A DNA stretch of 10,510 nt from Campylobacter sp. (GTDB lineage Bacteria > Campylobacterota > Campylobacteria > Campylobacterales > Campylobacteraceae), in the NCBI GenBank assembly GCA_024680445.1, contig JAILCJ010000015.1, forward strand, positions 1 to 10,510, read 5' to 3'. The notes beneath the pieces were generated by a model. That model saw only the letters and a program-made list of their open reading frames with translations, did not search any database and was not told the DNA's origin. How positions within the stretch are numbered: position 1 is the first letter of the stretch; each line of letters starts with the position of its first letter. A program made the position numbers and the translations under genes. Of this stretch, positions 1 through 5,368 are shown in pieces.

Positions 1-2
1 TA

Positions 3-302
3 GGTAGAAGTAATGAGCTCCCTAATAATTTTGGCTTGCCACCATATCACTTCCACTGCCGAACTATGGTCGTGCCTGTATATACCAAAACCAGCGAAAT
101 AGGCGAAAGATACACAGGCATAAAAAGAGATGATGAAATAATCAGACATGTAGATAAAACTGGTGTCGAGAGAGTGCTTGATATCAAAGCGGCAAACGGT
201 GATCATCATTTGCGTATGCGCCTAAACTTTGGGCAACTATCTAAAACCGATATAATAAAAGCGCTAAATTCTATCAATAAAGTAGCCCCTAATAAAAAAT
301 AA
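3..302 (+). CDS. C-terminal part of Mu gpF-like minor head protein with toxin-like extension (5' truncated)
   Basis: The frame is open from position 3, so the gene begins before the window. The first visible residues read GRSNELPNNFGLPPYHFHCR, followed by TMVVPVY. This is the end of the Mu gpF/SPP1 gp7 head-morphogenesis domain, whose Cys/His-containing PPYHxxCRT motif is characteristic. About 70 residues then follow that are not part of the head domain (from about GERYTGIKRDDE), with a conserved-looking block ending in IIKALNSINKVAPNKK and a TAA at 300-302. Phage head proteins of this family often carry a C-terminal nuclease domain of the barnase/EndoU/ColicinE5-RelE type (PBECR families). 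The extension here resembles that arrangement, but I assign it from memory of the family and cannot name catalytic residues. The frame stops just after an A6 tract, and the natural continuation lies in the -1 frame (308-451). The TTG at 36 is an internal codon, not a start. Confidence 0.7.
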   Translation, partial: GRSNELPNNFGLPPYHFHCRTMVVPVYTKTSEIGERYTGIKRDDEIIRHVDKTGVERVLDIKAANGDHHLRMRLNFGQLSKTDIIKALNSINKVAPNKK

Positions 303-451
303 ATGCGATGAGTGATAATGGCGTGTTTATGGTCTTTGACGGCGATAGAATAATAACAGCCTTTAAGCCTAGTAATGCGGAATATTTTAAAAAAGAGAGT
401 GTTACGCTAAAACAAGATATAATTAAGAGTAGAATTTTTAAATGGTGGTAA
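299..451 (+). pseudogene. Displaced C-terminal end of the upstream head-protein/toxin fusion (-1 frame)
   Basis: In the frame one base behind the preceding gene, translation reads INAMSDNGVFMVFDGDRI, then ITAFKPSNAEYFKK, and ends at IFKWW with TAA at 449-451. The pattern 'G-x-F-x-V-F-D-G-D-x-I-x-T-A-F-x-P ... Y-F' is the usual last beta-strand pair and tail of barnase/RelE-like phage toxins. It would complete the domain begun upstream. The ATG at 308 has no Shine-Dalgarno sequence in front of it, so separate translation is unlikely. One more A in the tract at 294-299 would join the two parts into a single protein. This may be a disabling frameshift, a variable tract, or a sequencing error. 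The stop lies 2 nt before the start of the first putative immunity gene. Confidence 0.6.
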
Positions 452-459
452 AGATGAGA
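436..459 (+). repeat. Direct repeat at the toxin-tail/immunity junction, copy 1
   Basis: These 24 nt cover the last toxin-tail codons (FKW), the ribosome-binding site and the start codon of the first immunity gene. They match 844-867 at 19 of 24 positions by eye. Confidence 0.55.
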
Positions 460-780
460 AAATTTAATATTAACATAGACTATCATAAAAATATAGCGTT
501 TGATTGGGAAATAAGGCTAAAAGGGCTTAATAATTATAATGATATGAAGCAATTTGACCACAATTTTTTTGCCGTTTTAAAAGCAACGACGGATAAAAAA
601 ATAGCCTATGTATTTGATATTTTTATACCAAAAGACAAAGATATAAATGAAGCAAAAACGCACAAAGAATTTAGTGAAATTTGCGAGTTTATACATACAG
701 TAGACGGCAAAGAACAAACTAACTTTCAAGGCTCTTTTTGCGATGCTTTAAAGTATATTCAAAAACACTTTAAAGGATAA
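454..780 (+). CDS. Putative immunity protein, copy 1
   Basis: This encodes a 108-aa soluble protein with no signal peptide or membrane segment. I do not recognise a named family. I chose the ATG at 454 (MRKFNINIDYHK) over the in-frame ATG at 442. GGTGG at 444-448 lies 5 nt upstream of 454, the start then falls 2 nt after the toxin-tail stop, and the paralogue downstream has the same layout (M-x-x-K-M-R). The core reads KKIAYVFDIFIPKDKDINEA and the C-terminus reads FQGSFCDALKYIQKHFK. Both blocks are shared with the gene at 862-1170, so the two are paralogues. Position directly after a phage toxin-like C-terminus, coupled translation and small size are typical of immunity genes in polymorphic toxin loci. 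The immunity role is inferred from context only. Confidence 0.72.
   Translation: MRKFNINIDYHKNIAFDWEIRLKGLNNYNDMKQFDHNFFAVLKATTDKKIAYVFDIFIPKDKDINEAKTHKEFSEICEFIHTVDGKEQTNFQGSFCDALKYIQKHFKG
742..774 (+). repeat. Direct repeat, end of immunity gene 1 (pairs with 1135-1167)
   Basis: These 33 nt encode DALKYIQKHFK and match 1135-1167 at 30 of 33 positions by eye. Nucleotide identity is far higher here than in the rest of the two genes. Confidence 0.75.
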
Positions 781-793
781 AATAGCTTATTTT

Positions 794-865
794 ATGGAAA
801 ACAATACAGAAATAAAAGATTTTAGAAAATGGAATTTTAATATCTTTAAATGGAGGATAAAATGA
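794..865 (+). pseudogene. Remnant tail of a second toxin C-terminus
   Basis: A frame open from before 788 to the TGA at 863-865 reads AYFMENNTEIKDFRKWNFN, then IFKWRIK. It lines up with the tail of the upstream toxin-like fragment: YF at the start of the segment and IFKW near the end, with about 16-17 residues between them in both. Its stop overlaps the ATG of the next gene (ATGA at 862-865), as expected for a toxin gene translationally coupled to its immunity gene. No Shine-Dalgarno sequence precedes the ATG at 794, and 23 residues are too few for a working toxin. I read it as the leftover 3' end of a toxin module that was cut down when another cassette was inserted in front of it. A simple leader peptide is the alternative. 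Confidence 0.5.
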
Positions 866-867
866 GA
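844..867 (+). repeat. Direct repeat at the toxin-tail/immunity junction, copy 2
   Basis: This copy covers FKW of the toxin-tail remnant, the GGAGG site and the start of the second immunity gene. It matches 436-459 at 19 of 24 positions. Part of the likeness could come from shared ribosome-binding-site constraint. Confidence 0.55.
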
Positions 868-1170
868 GAGATTGATATATTTATTTATCTGGTTGAATGG
901 GTGATTTGTGAGCCAAATTTCGATGAAGATTATGAGGGGAATACTTCTAAAAATCCAGCTGCGATCACAAAATTAAGAGATAATAAAATCATTTTAGTTT
1001 TTGATACTTTCGAGCCAAGCGATAAACTCATTAAAGAGGCTGAGGGCTATGATACATTTCACGAAAAATGCAAATTCTATCATAAAGAAGTGGAAAATGA
1101 GAAAATTATAAACACTTTTGAAGGCACTTTTATAGACGCTTTAAAATATATTCAAAAAAACTTTAAATAA
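862..1170 (+). CDS. Putative immunity protein, copy 2
   Basis: This encodes a 102-aa acidic soluble protein starting MREIDIFIYLVEWV. The start at 862 is supported by a strong GGAGG at 852-856, 5 nt upstream; the in-frame ATG at 850 would contain this ribosome-binding site. The core NKIILVFDTFEPSDKLIKEA and the end FEGTFIDALKYIQKNFK match the gene at 454-780 position for position, while the first 40 residues differ. That pattern fits immunity paralogues with a conserved scaffold and a specificity-determining N-terminal half. The gene ends about 20 nt before a strong terminator, so it is the last gene of the phage-derived transcript. No family name is recognised, and the role is inferred from duplication and from the toxin-tail remnant overlapping its start. 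Confidence 0.72.
   Translation: MREIDIFIYLVEWVICEPNFDEDYEGNTSKNPAAITKLRDNKIILVFDTFEPSDKLIKEAEGYDTFHEKCKFYHKEVENEKIINTFEGTFIDALKYIQKNFK
1135..1167 (+). repeat. Direct repeat, end of immunity gene 2 (pairs with 742-774)
   Basis: This is the second copy of the 33-nt block, encoding DALKYIQKNFK, with three mismatches to the first copy. Such conserved gene ends are plausible recombination points for cassette exchange. Confidence 0.75.
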
Positions 1171-1190
1171 TAGAAAATCATAAGATTTTA

Positions 1191-1223
1191 GGCGGTCGGT
1201 TTTATACTTTGACCGCCTTTTTT
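1191..1223 (+). terminator. Rho-independent terminator after the immunity genes
   Basis: A GC-rich 7-bp stem, GGCGGTC (1191-1197) with GACCGCC (1211-1217), encloses a 13-nt loop and is followed by six T (1218-1223). It stands out strongly in this AT-rich region. It ends the rightward phage-derived transcript and meets the end of the convergent gene at 1222. Confidence 0.85.
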
Positions 1224-1491
1224 ATTTAAACCTCTTTAAAATTTCAGCTTTGATATTAGCTTTTAAATCTTTTGCCAAAGCCTCTTTTGTCCTAGTAAAT
1301 TCGCTCGAATTTGCATATCCGTGTAAGGCTCTTTCAAAATAAGGATTTGCTTTGGTGCCGGGGTGGTGGATTTTTTTGCCAAAGACAATACCTAGCTTGG
1401 CGTTTGCTAAAACTCTTTTATTTTTAGGCTCTATTGGTGTAATCATAGTGATAAAGTTTGTAAGTATTAGCGAATATAGCCAAAACACCAC
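1222..1491 (-). pseudogene. Fragment of an HK97 gp10-like phage morphogenesis gene
   Basis: The 89-aa frame starts with GTG at 1491 and contains ITPIEPKNKRVLANAKLG, a VFGKKIHHPGTKANPYFERA stretch and a Lys-rich helical end (AEILKRFK). The order 'TITPK-like strand, then VFxKKxxHPGTKxxPF, then a terminal helix' is that of the C-terminal half of small phage head-tail proteins of the HK97 gp10/Mu gpG type. These are normally 110-160 aa, so the N-terminal half is missing. A stop (TAA) lies three codons upstream of the GTG, and no clear Shine-Dalgarno sequence is visible. It lies opposite in direction to the head-protein gene, which is unusual within one structural operon and suggests rearrangement or decay. 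I am only moderately sure of the family. Confidence 0.45.
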
Positions 1492-1711
1492 ATTAGCTTA
1501 ATGTTTTACACTTTTATAAATAAATATATTGCAAAGTTAAAAACTTATATAGTGATTATTGACTATGATCGTATTTATAAAAAATAAGTATATATGATTT
1601 TGAACATTTTTTGAATCTATAAAGTTTATCAAATTTGTCTATGTGATTTTATATAAATAAAATTTGGCAAAATTCAAAGAGTTAGAGTAAATTTTTTAAC
1701 ATCAAATTTGA

Positions 1712-2461
1712 TTATATTTTTGCTAAAACCTTATCTAGTTCGCCACTTTGTCCTATGCGGTATAGTGCGAAGTCGTATTTTATGGGGTCTTGCGGATCAA
1801 ATTTGCGTAAATTTTCAGTGATTTCTACTACGGCTTTAAAATCATAACTTTTTCTACTGCAAAGTTTTAATGCTTGTGAAACTCGGTGAGTATGCACATC
1901 AAGTGGCAAAAGAAGTTGTGATTTTGGTAATTTTTTAAACAAACCAAGATCTATATCACTATCTCTAACCATCCAACGTAAATACATATTGTAACGTTTA
2001 TATGGGCTTTTTGCTGTGTTTTCAAATTCTTTGCCAAAAAAGAAATCATAACCGTCCGAGTGATAGCTATTTAGGCTGTAAATTTTACAAATAAGCGAAT
2101 TTATCGCATATATCATGCCGCCATTTTTATAGCCATTGAGTAAAATTTCTTCGATTTTGCATTCGTTTTTCAATCTTTTGATACTTTTAAAAATTTCGCA
2201 TACATCACGAGTGTTTTGAAAGCGGTATTTGTGTGAATTTAGGGATTTTTGTATATAAGCATCGTCTTTATCGAGCAATGAAAAATCAAGGGATTTTAAA
2301 AATTTTACTATCAAATTTGCATTTCCATACGCAAATAATGCACAGATTAGAGCTTTGTGTGGTTCTGGGTTTTGTCTTGCTATCCAAAGCGGATCGGCAT
2401 GAGAAAAAAGACCTATGTCCGTGTTTTTATCAAGGACATAGGCGTCTAGAATTTTTTTCAT
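1712..2461 (-). CDS. TIGR02757/DUF2400 family protein
   Basis: This is a 249-aa conserved protein of unknown biochemical function. Family signatures are visible in order: PEPHKALICALFAYGN (33-48), SPYKRYNMYLRWMVRDSD then IDLGLF (152-175), LPLDVHTHRVSQAL (185-198) and FDPQDPIKYDFALYRIGQSG (221-240). The family is related to the helix-hairpin-helix DNA glycosylase fold, but I see no proven catalytic residue and assign no reaction. Length and motif order look complete. It starts 12 nt after flgK and is probably read through from that operon. Its own ribosome-binding site is poor, since only an A-rich run precedes the ATG. It has no evident link to motility and may simply sit at the operon's end. 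Identification of the family is firm. Confidence 0.88.
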   Translation of the reverse strand: MKKILDAYVLDKNTDIGLFSHADPLWIARQNPEPHKALICALFAYGNANLIVKFLKSLDFSLLDKDDAYIQKSLNSHKYRFQNTRDVCEIFKSIKRLKNECKIEEILLNGYKNGGMIYAINSLICKIYSLNSYHSDGYDFFFGKEFENTAKSPYKRYNMYLRWMVRDSDIDLGLFKKLPKSQLLLPLDVHTHRVSQALKLCSRKSYDFKAVVEITENLRKFDPQDPIKYDFALYRIGQSGELDKVLAKI

Positions 2462-2473
2462 TTTTTTAAAATG

Positions 2474-4345
2474 CTAATTTTTAAGTGTCAAAAGGGTGTC
2501 TAACATCTCATTTACTGTTGTTACTATCTTTGCTGCTGCTCCGTAACTTGCTTGAAAACGTATCAAATTTGTAAGCTCTTCGTTCGTATTTACGCCAGAA
2601 ATGCTTTGAAATTTTTCATCGGCTGTGTTGAATAAAGATGTGTTGGTTTTATGCAAGGTATTATTCATCTCTGTATCGCTAGCAATTTGCGTTGTCAAGA
2701 AACGATAGTAGCCTTCTAAGGTTTCGTTGTTTTCGATACTTGTGCCGTTTTTATGAAAGGTTAGGGAGTTATACTGAACTTGAACCATTTTGTTTGCGAC
2801 AGTGTTATTTCCGCTGACCGGTTTTGAGTAAGCGTGCAATTTTAGTGGATCTCTAAGCAAATCAGAAGTAACGCTCATGCTTGATGCGTCATTGCCATCG
2901 AAAAATTTATTTATACCAACAACGCCGGCAAAATTTGTGCCATTGTCCTCGATAGCAAAGCTGTAAAGTCCTCTTTGTTGGTTTGGAATTATCGCAAATG
3001 TGCCAACTTGATTTTCTTGATCGTAAAAATAAGACGCACTAAAATAATCATTTACATCGTTTTGCATGTTATTATCGTTGTTATCGTCAGAATTTGAGTT
3101 AAAGTCGCTAACTATAGAGTTGCCGTATGTTGTGTCATCTATGGTTGTTGTGCCATTGACATTTATGGTTTTTCGTGCAACTTCTGTGCCTTGGTTGTTA
3201 TAAACAATGACATCAAAACTGCCGTTTTGAATTTCGTTTGAATAATTCATCAAAGTTGTATTTGCAGTAAGATATTTTAGCTCGTCTGTGTTTGAAATTT
3301 CCATGGCAGATGATGAGTAAATATTGTTTGTGGTATGCATAAGCGTGTTTGCAAAACTATCTAGATTGTCTATGTATTGTTGTATGGTGCCGTCTAAAAA
3401 TTTTGAAGTCGCTTTGTCATAGTGTCTGCCACGCAAATCAAGTGCCGCTCCGATTTTGCCGTCATAAATTCTATCAGACATATCGATTCGTCTGCCGTCT
3501 TCCATTTCGTAGTAAATATCAGAAAGTATGCCGTCTTCGTTTTTTGTCATTTTGATAGGGTGAAAGCCGGTTCCGTCTATGACATTTATACCACCTATAT
3601 TTAGATAATATCCAACGCCAGCGTCCGTGATTCCTCTATCTACCGTCATATCTGATTCGAGATTGTCTTTATGTGAATTGACATTTATTAACTTGGCCAT
3701 GGCAAGTTCTAGTTCATCTCTGTGGTCTCGCAAATCGTTTGCATTTATCGTGATACCAGCGTCTTTTCCTGCTTCTATGCGGTTTATTTCGACATTTATG
3801 GCGGCAATTTGCTCGGCGATAGAGTTTATCTCATTTATGTTTATTTCTATGGCTTTATCTATTTCAACTTGCAAATCATCAAGCATGGTGCCGACATTTG
3901 AAACATCTTGAGCAAAGGTTTTAGCCAAATTTACAACATTTATTTTTTGTGCTCCGTCATCTGGATTTGCGGCAAAATCGTTCCATGCGTCAAAATAATT
4001 TGTCATATCATTATAGATGCTTGAATTTTCGAGATCTGGAAAATACTGTGCTATCTCTTGCATGATATCTTGTTTGTATGCCGTATTTTCAAGGCTTGCC
4101 GAAGCGTCTTGCAATCTTTGAAATGCGTATTCGTCAAAAATTCTTTTTATCGTGTCTACTTGTGTTCCGGTGCCAAGACCGCCACGGACGGTATTCATAG
4201 CCGGAGATGCAGACTGAACGACGCGTTGTCTTGTGTAAAAATTGCTATCGGCATTTGTGATATTATTGCCTGTGGTGCTGATTTGAATTTGTGCAGCGTT
4301 TAATCCAGAAACGCCAGTATTTAGCGACATAAATATATTTGCCAT
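2474..4345 (-). CDS. flgK: Flagellar hook-associated protein 1 FlgK
   Basis: This is a 623-aa hook-filament junction protein, exported by the flagellar type III system. The N-terminus MANIFMSLNTGVSGLNAAQI, then ISTTGNNITNADSNFYTRQR, is the conserved D0 helix with the NNITN motif. The C-terminus (SGVNTNEELTNLIRFQASYG, then AAAKIVTTVNEMLDTLL) is the matching D0 helix. I start it at 4345 rather than at an upstream in-frame codon because AGGGAG lies just before this ATG and the protein then begins as the family does. The longer frame would overlap the flgN-like gene. The variable middle contains an Asn/Asp-rich stretch at about residues 414-433. It lies 16 nt after the flgN-like gene in the flgI-flgJ-flgM-flgN-flgK order found in Campylobacter. 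Confidence 0.96.
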   Translation of the reverse strand: MANIFMSLNTGVSGLNAAQIQISTTGNNITNADSNFYTRQRVVQSASPAMNTVRGGLGTGTQVDTIKRIFDEYAFQRLQDASASLENTAYKQDIMQEIAQYFPDLENSSIYNDMTNYFDAWNDFAANPDDGAQKINVVNLAKTFAQDVSNVGTMLDDLQVEIDKAIEININEINSIAEQIAAINVEINRIEAGKDAGITINANDLRDHRDELELAMAKLINVNSHKDNLESDMTVDRGITDAGVGYYLNIGGINVIDGTGFHPIKMTKNEDGILSDIYYEMEDGRRIDMSDRIYDGKIGAALDLRGRHYDKATSKFLDGTIQQYIDNLDSFANTLMHTTNNIYSSSAMEISNTDELKYLTANTTLMNYSNEIQNGSFDVIVYNNQGTEVARKTINVNGTTTIDDTTYGNSIVSDFNSNSDDNNDNNMQNDVNDYFSASYFYDQENQVGTFAIIPNQQRGLYSFAIEDNGTNFAGVVGINKFFDGNDASSMSVTSDLLRDPLKLHAYSKPVSGNNTVANKMVQVQYNSLTFHKNGTSIENNETLEGYYRFLTTQIASDTEMNNTLHKTNTSLFNTADEKFQSISGVNTNEELTNLIRFQASYGAAAKIVTTVNEMLDTLLTLKN

Positions 4346-4361
4346 CTTAAACTCCCTTCGC

Positions 4362-4766
4362 CTATATGATATATCCAGACGAATTGTATTCGCCGTCTTC
4401 TTGTTTAAAAACCTTCTTTGCCAAAGTGTCAAAATACTCTTTGACGGTTAATACATGTTTTGCGTATTCTCGGTTTTTCTTGTTTAAAATTTCAAGTTTT
4501 TCTCGCATGATAACTAATTTTGACTTGACATCAGCGTCGAGCATTTGCGAAAGTTCCTTGCTAGAATCGAGCTTAGAAATTCTTAATAACTCTTTATCAA
4601 GAGCCTTTTTGGTTTGTTCGAATTCTTTAACCAAGTTATTTTTCTTTTTCACGCTTTCATCGACAAGCGAATGCCTTGCGTTTTGTATATTATCGATATC
4701 TTTTTCGGTTAGATCTATTAGCAAATCTAAAATTTCTAGTGCTTTACTAAGATATTGATTTAACAT
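4362..4766 (-). CDS. flgN: FlgN-like export chaperone
   Basis: This 134-aa protein is predicted to be almost entirely helical and coiled (MLNQYLSKALEILDLLIDLT at the start, with long charged heptad-like stretches). It has no signal peptide. FlgN family chaperones bind the C-terminal helices of FlgK and FlgL in the cytosol and deliver them to the export apparatus. Sequence conservation in this family is low, so the call rests on length, helical character and its place between flgM and flgK, which is the standard location. It begins 9 nt after flgM. The C-terminal tail (EDGEYNSSGYII) is non-helical. A long open frame on the opposite strand is a shadow caused by codon bias. Confidence 0.8.
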   Translation of the reverse strand: MLNQYLSKALEILDLLIDLTEKDIDNIQNARHSLVDESVKKKNNLVKEFEQTKKALDKELLRISKLDSSKELSQMLDADVKSKLVIMREKLEILNKKNREYAKHVLTVKEYFDTLAKKVFKQEDGEYNSSGYII

Positions 4767-4775
4767 TTTTTTTCC

Positions 4776-4979
4776 TTAAAATTTTCTCAAGCTATCCACT
4801 ATCGCTCTTGCTGTTTTTTCAATGTCAATTTGATAAGTGCCGTTTGAAATAGCAGCGGCAATATTTTCAGCTTTTGTTGCGATTTTTGCGTTGTTTGGAT
4901 TTGCATTTTTTTTAGTTTGACTTGTTTTACCTACCAGACTTGATTGCGGGACTGGATTTATAGACAATGAATTTATCAT
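4776..4979 (-). CDS. flgM: Anti-sigma-28 factor FlgM
   Basis: This 67-aa protein has a disordered, Asn/Lys-rich N-terminal half (KTSQTKKNANPNNAKI). Its C-terminal helical half (AENIAAAISNGTYQIDIEK, then TARAIVDSLRKF) carries the family's NGTYxID motif, which binds sigma-28 (FliA). FlgM holds FliA inactive until the hook is complete and late export begins. It is shorter than the about 97-aa enterobacterial proteins, as usual in Campylobacter. GAGGTGTG precedes the ATG closely. A sigma-28 promoter lies about 35-60 nt upstream, so FlgM can be made under control of the factor it inhibits. Confidence 0.92.
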   Translation of the reverse strand: MINSLSINPVPQSSLVGKTSQTKKNANPNNAKIATKAENIAAAISNGTYQIDIEKTARAIVDSLRKF

Positions 4980-5012
4980 TTCACACCTCTTAACTTTAAT
5001 TATTTTCCCACT

Positions 5013-5038
5013 ATATCGGTGTTAAGATAAAATTTTTA
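5013..5038 (-). promoter_or_regulatory. Sigma-28 (FliA) promoter of flgM
   Basis: On the minus strand, TAAA (5038-5035) and ACCGATAT (5020-5013) are separated by 14 nt. This is close to the FliA pattern TAAA-N15-GCCGATAA and contains the CGATAT core usual in Campylobacter. The -35 element overlaps the stop codon of the flgJ-like gene. Confidence 0.7.
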
Positions 5039-5368
5039 AGCCCTTTGTTTTAAAAAATTGTATAACAAATCACTAAAACCTAAATTTCCACTCAAAGCTC
5101 GACTCATTGTGTCGTTATACATTGATTTGTATATGTCTGATCCGGCTGATTTTGGAAAAAGTGTATTTTTATCGCTTTCTTTTAAGGCTATATCCAAAAA
5201 AGACTTAACCATAAAAGATTCAAAAGCATCTGTTTGTTCACGAAGTTTTACATCTTGCTCGGCTTGAAATTTTGCTCTGACATTTTCGTCTTTGCTATTT
5301 GCTGCTTGTAAAAGTCGGCTTGTAGCCAAATTTGAATAAGCATTAAGTGCCATTGTATTATCTATCAT
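5036..5368 (-). CDS. flgJ: FlgJ-like rod-binding protein without muramidase domain
   Basis: This 110-aa protein matches only the N-terminal rod-binding domain of FlgJ: FESFMVKSFLDIAL, LFPKSAGSDIYKSMYNDTMS, then GFSDLLYNFL near the end. In enterobacteria FlgJ also has a peptidoglycan-hydrolase domain. In Campylobacter a separate enzyme is thought to supply that activity, so the short form is normal here and not a truncation. It acts as scaffold or cap during rod assembly in the periplasm. The start codon overlaps the flgI stop by one base (TAATG at 5368), which indicates translational coupling. The 56-nt gap after it holds the flgM promoter. Confidence 0.88.
   Translation of the reverse strand: MIDNTMALNAYSNLATSRLLQAANSKDENVRAKFQAEQDVKLREQTDAFESFMVKSFLDIALKESDKNTLFPKSAGSDIYKSMYNDTMSRALSGNLGFSDLLYNFLKQRA

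Noticed and set aside
36..302. Separate 88-aa gene starting at TTG 36
   Set aside because: The frame is open to the left edge and the upstream residues continue the head-protein domain, so the TTG is internal.
293..304. Programmed -1 ribosomal frameshift site at the A tract
   Set aside because: The zero-frame codons are AAT-AAA-AAA-TAA. The P-site codon cannot re-pair fully after a slip (TAA), so it is not a standard X-XXY-YYZ site. A mutation or variable tract is simpler.
442..453. Start of the first immunity gene at ATG 442, and of the second at ATG 850
   Set aside because: In both genes the ribosome-binding site lies downstream of the first ATG and correctly spaced before the second (454 and 862).
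2233..2469. 78-aa plus-strand frame over the TIGR02757 gene start
   Set aside because: It is antisense to a well-supported conserved protein, with no start signals.
4346..4432. N-terminal extension of FlgK to 4432
   Set aside because: It would overlap the flgN-like gene. FlgK family proteins begin at the MANIF-type start, and the ribosome-binding site lies just before 4345.
4366..4758. 130-aa frame antisense to the flgN-like gene, and similar long antisense frames inside flgK and fliD (for example 3627-3911, 9129-9527)
   Set aside because: They mirror real genes, have low-complexity Ser/Leu/Phe-rich translations, no ribosome-binding site and no recognisable domain.
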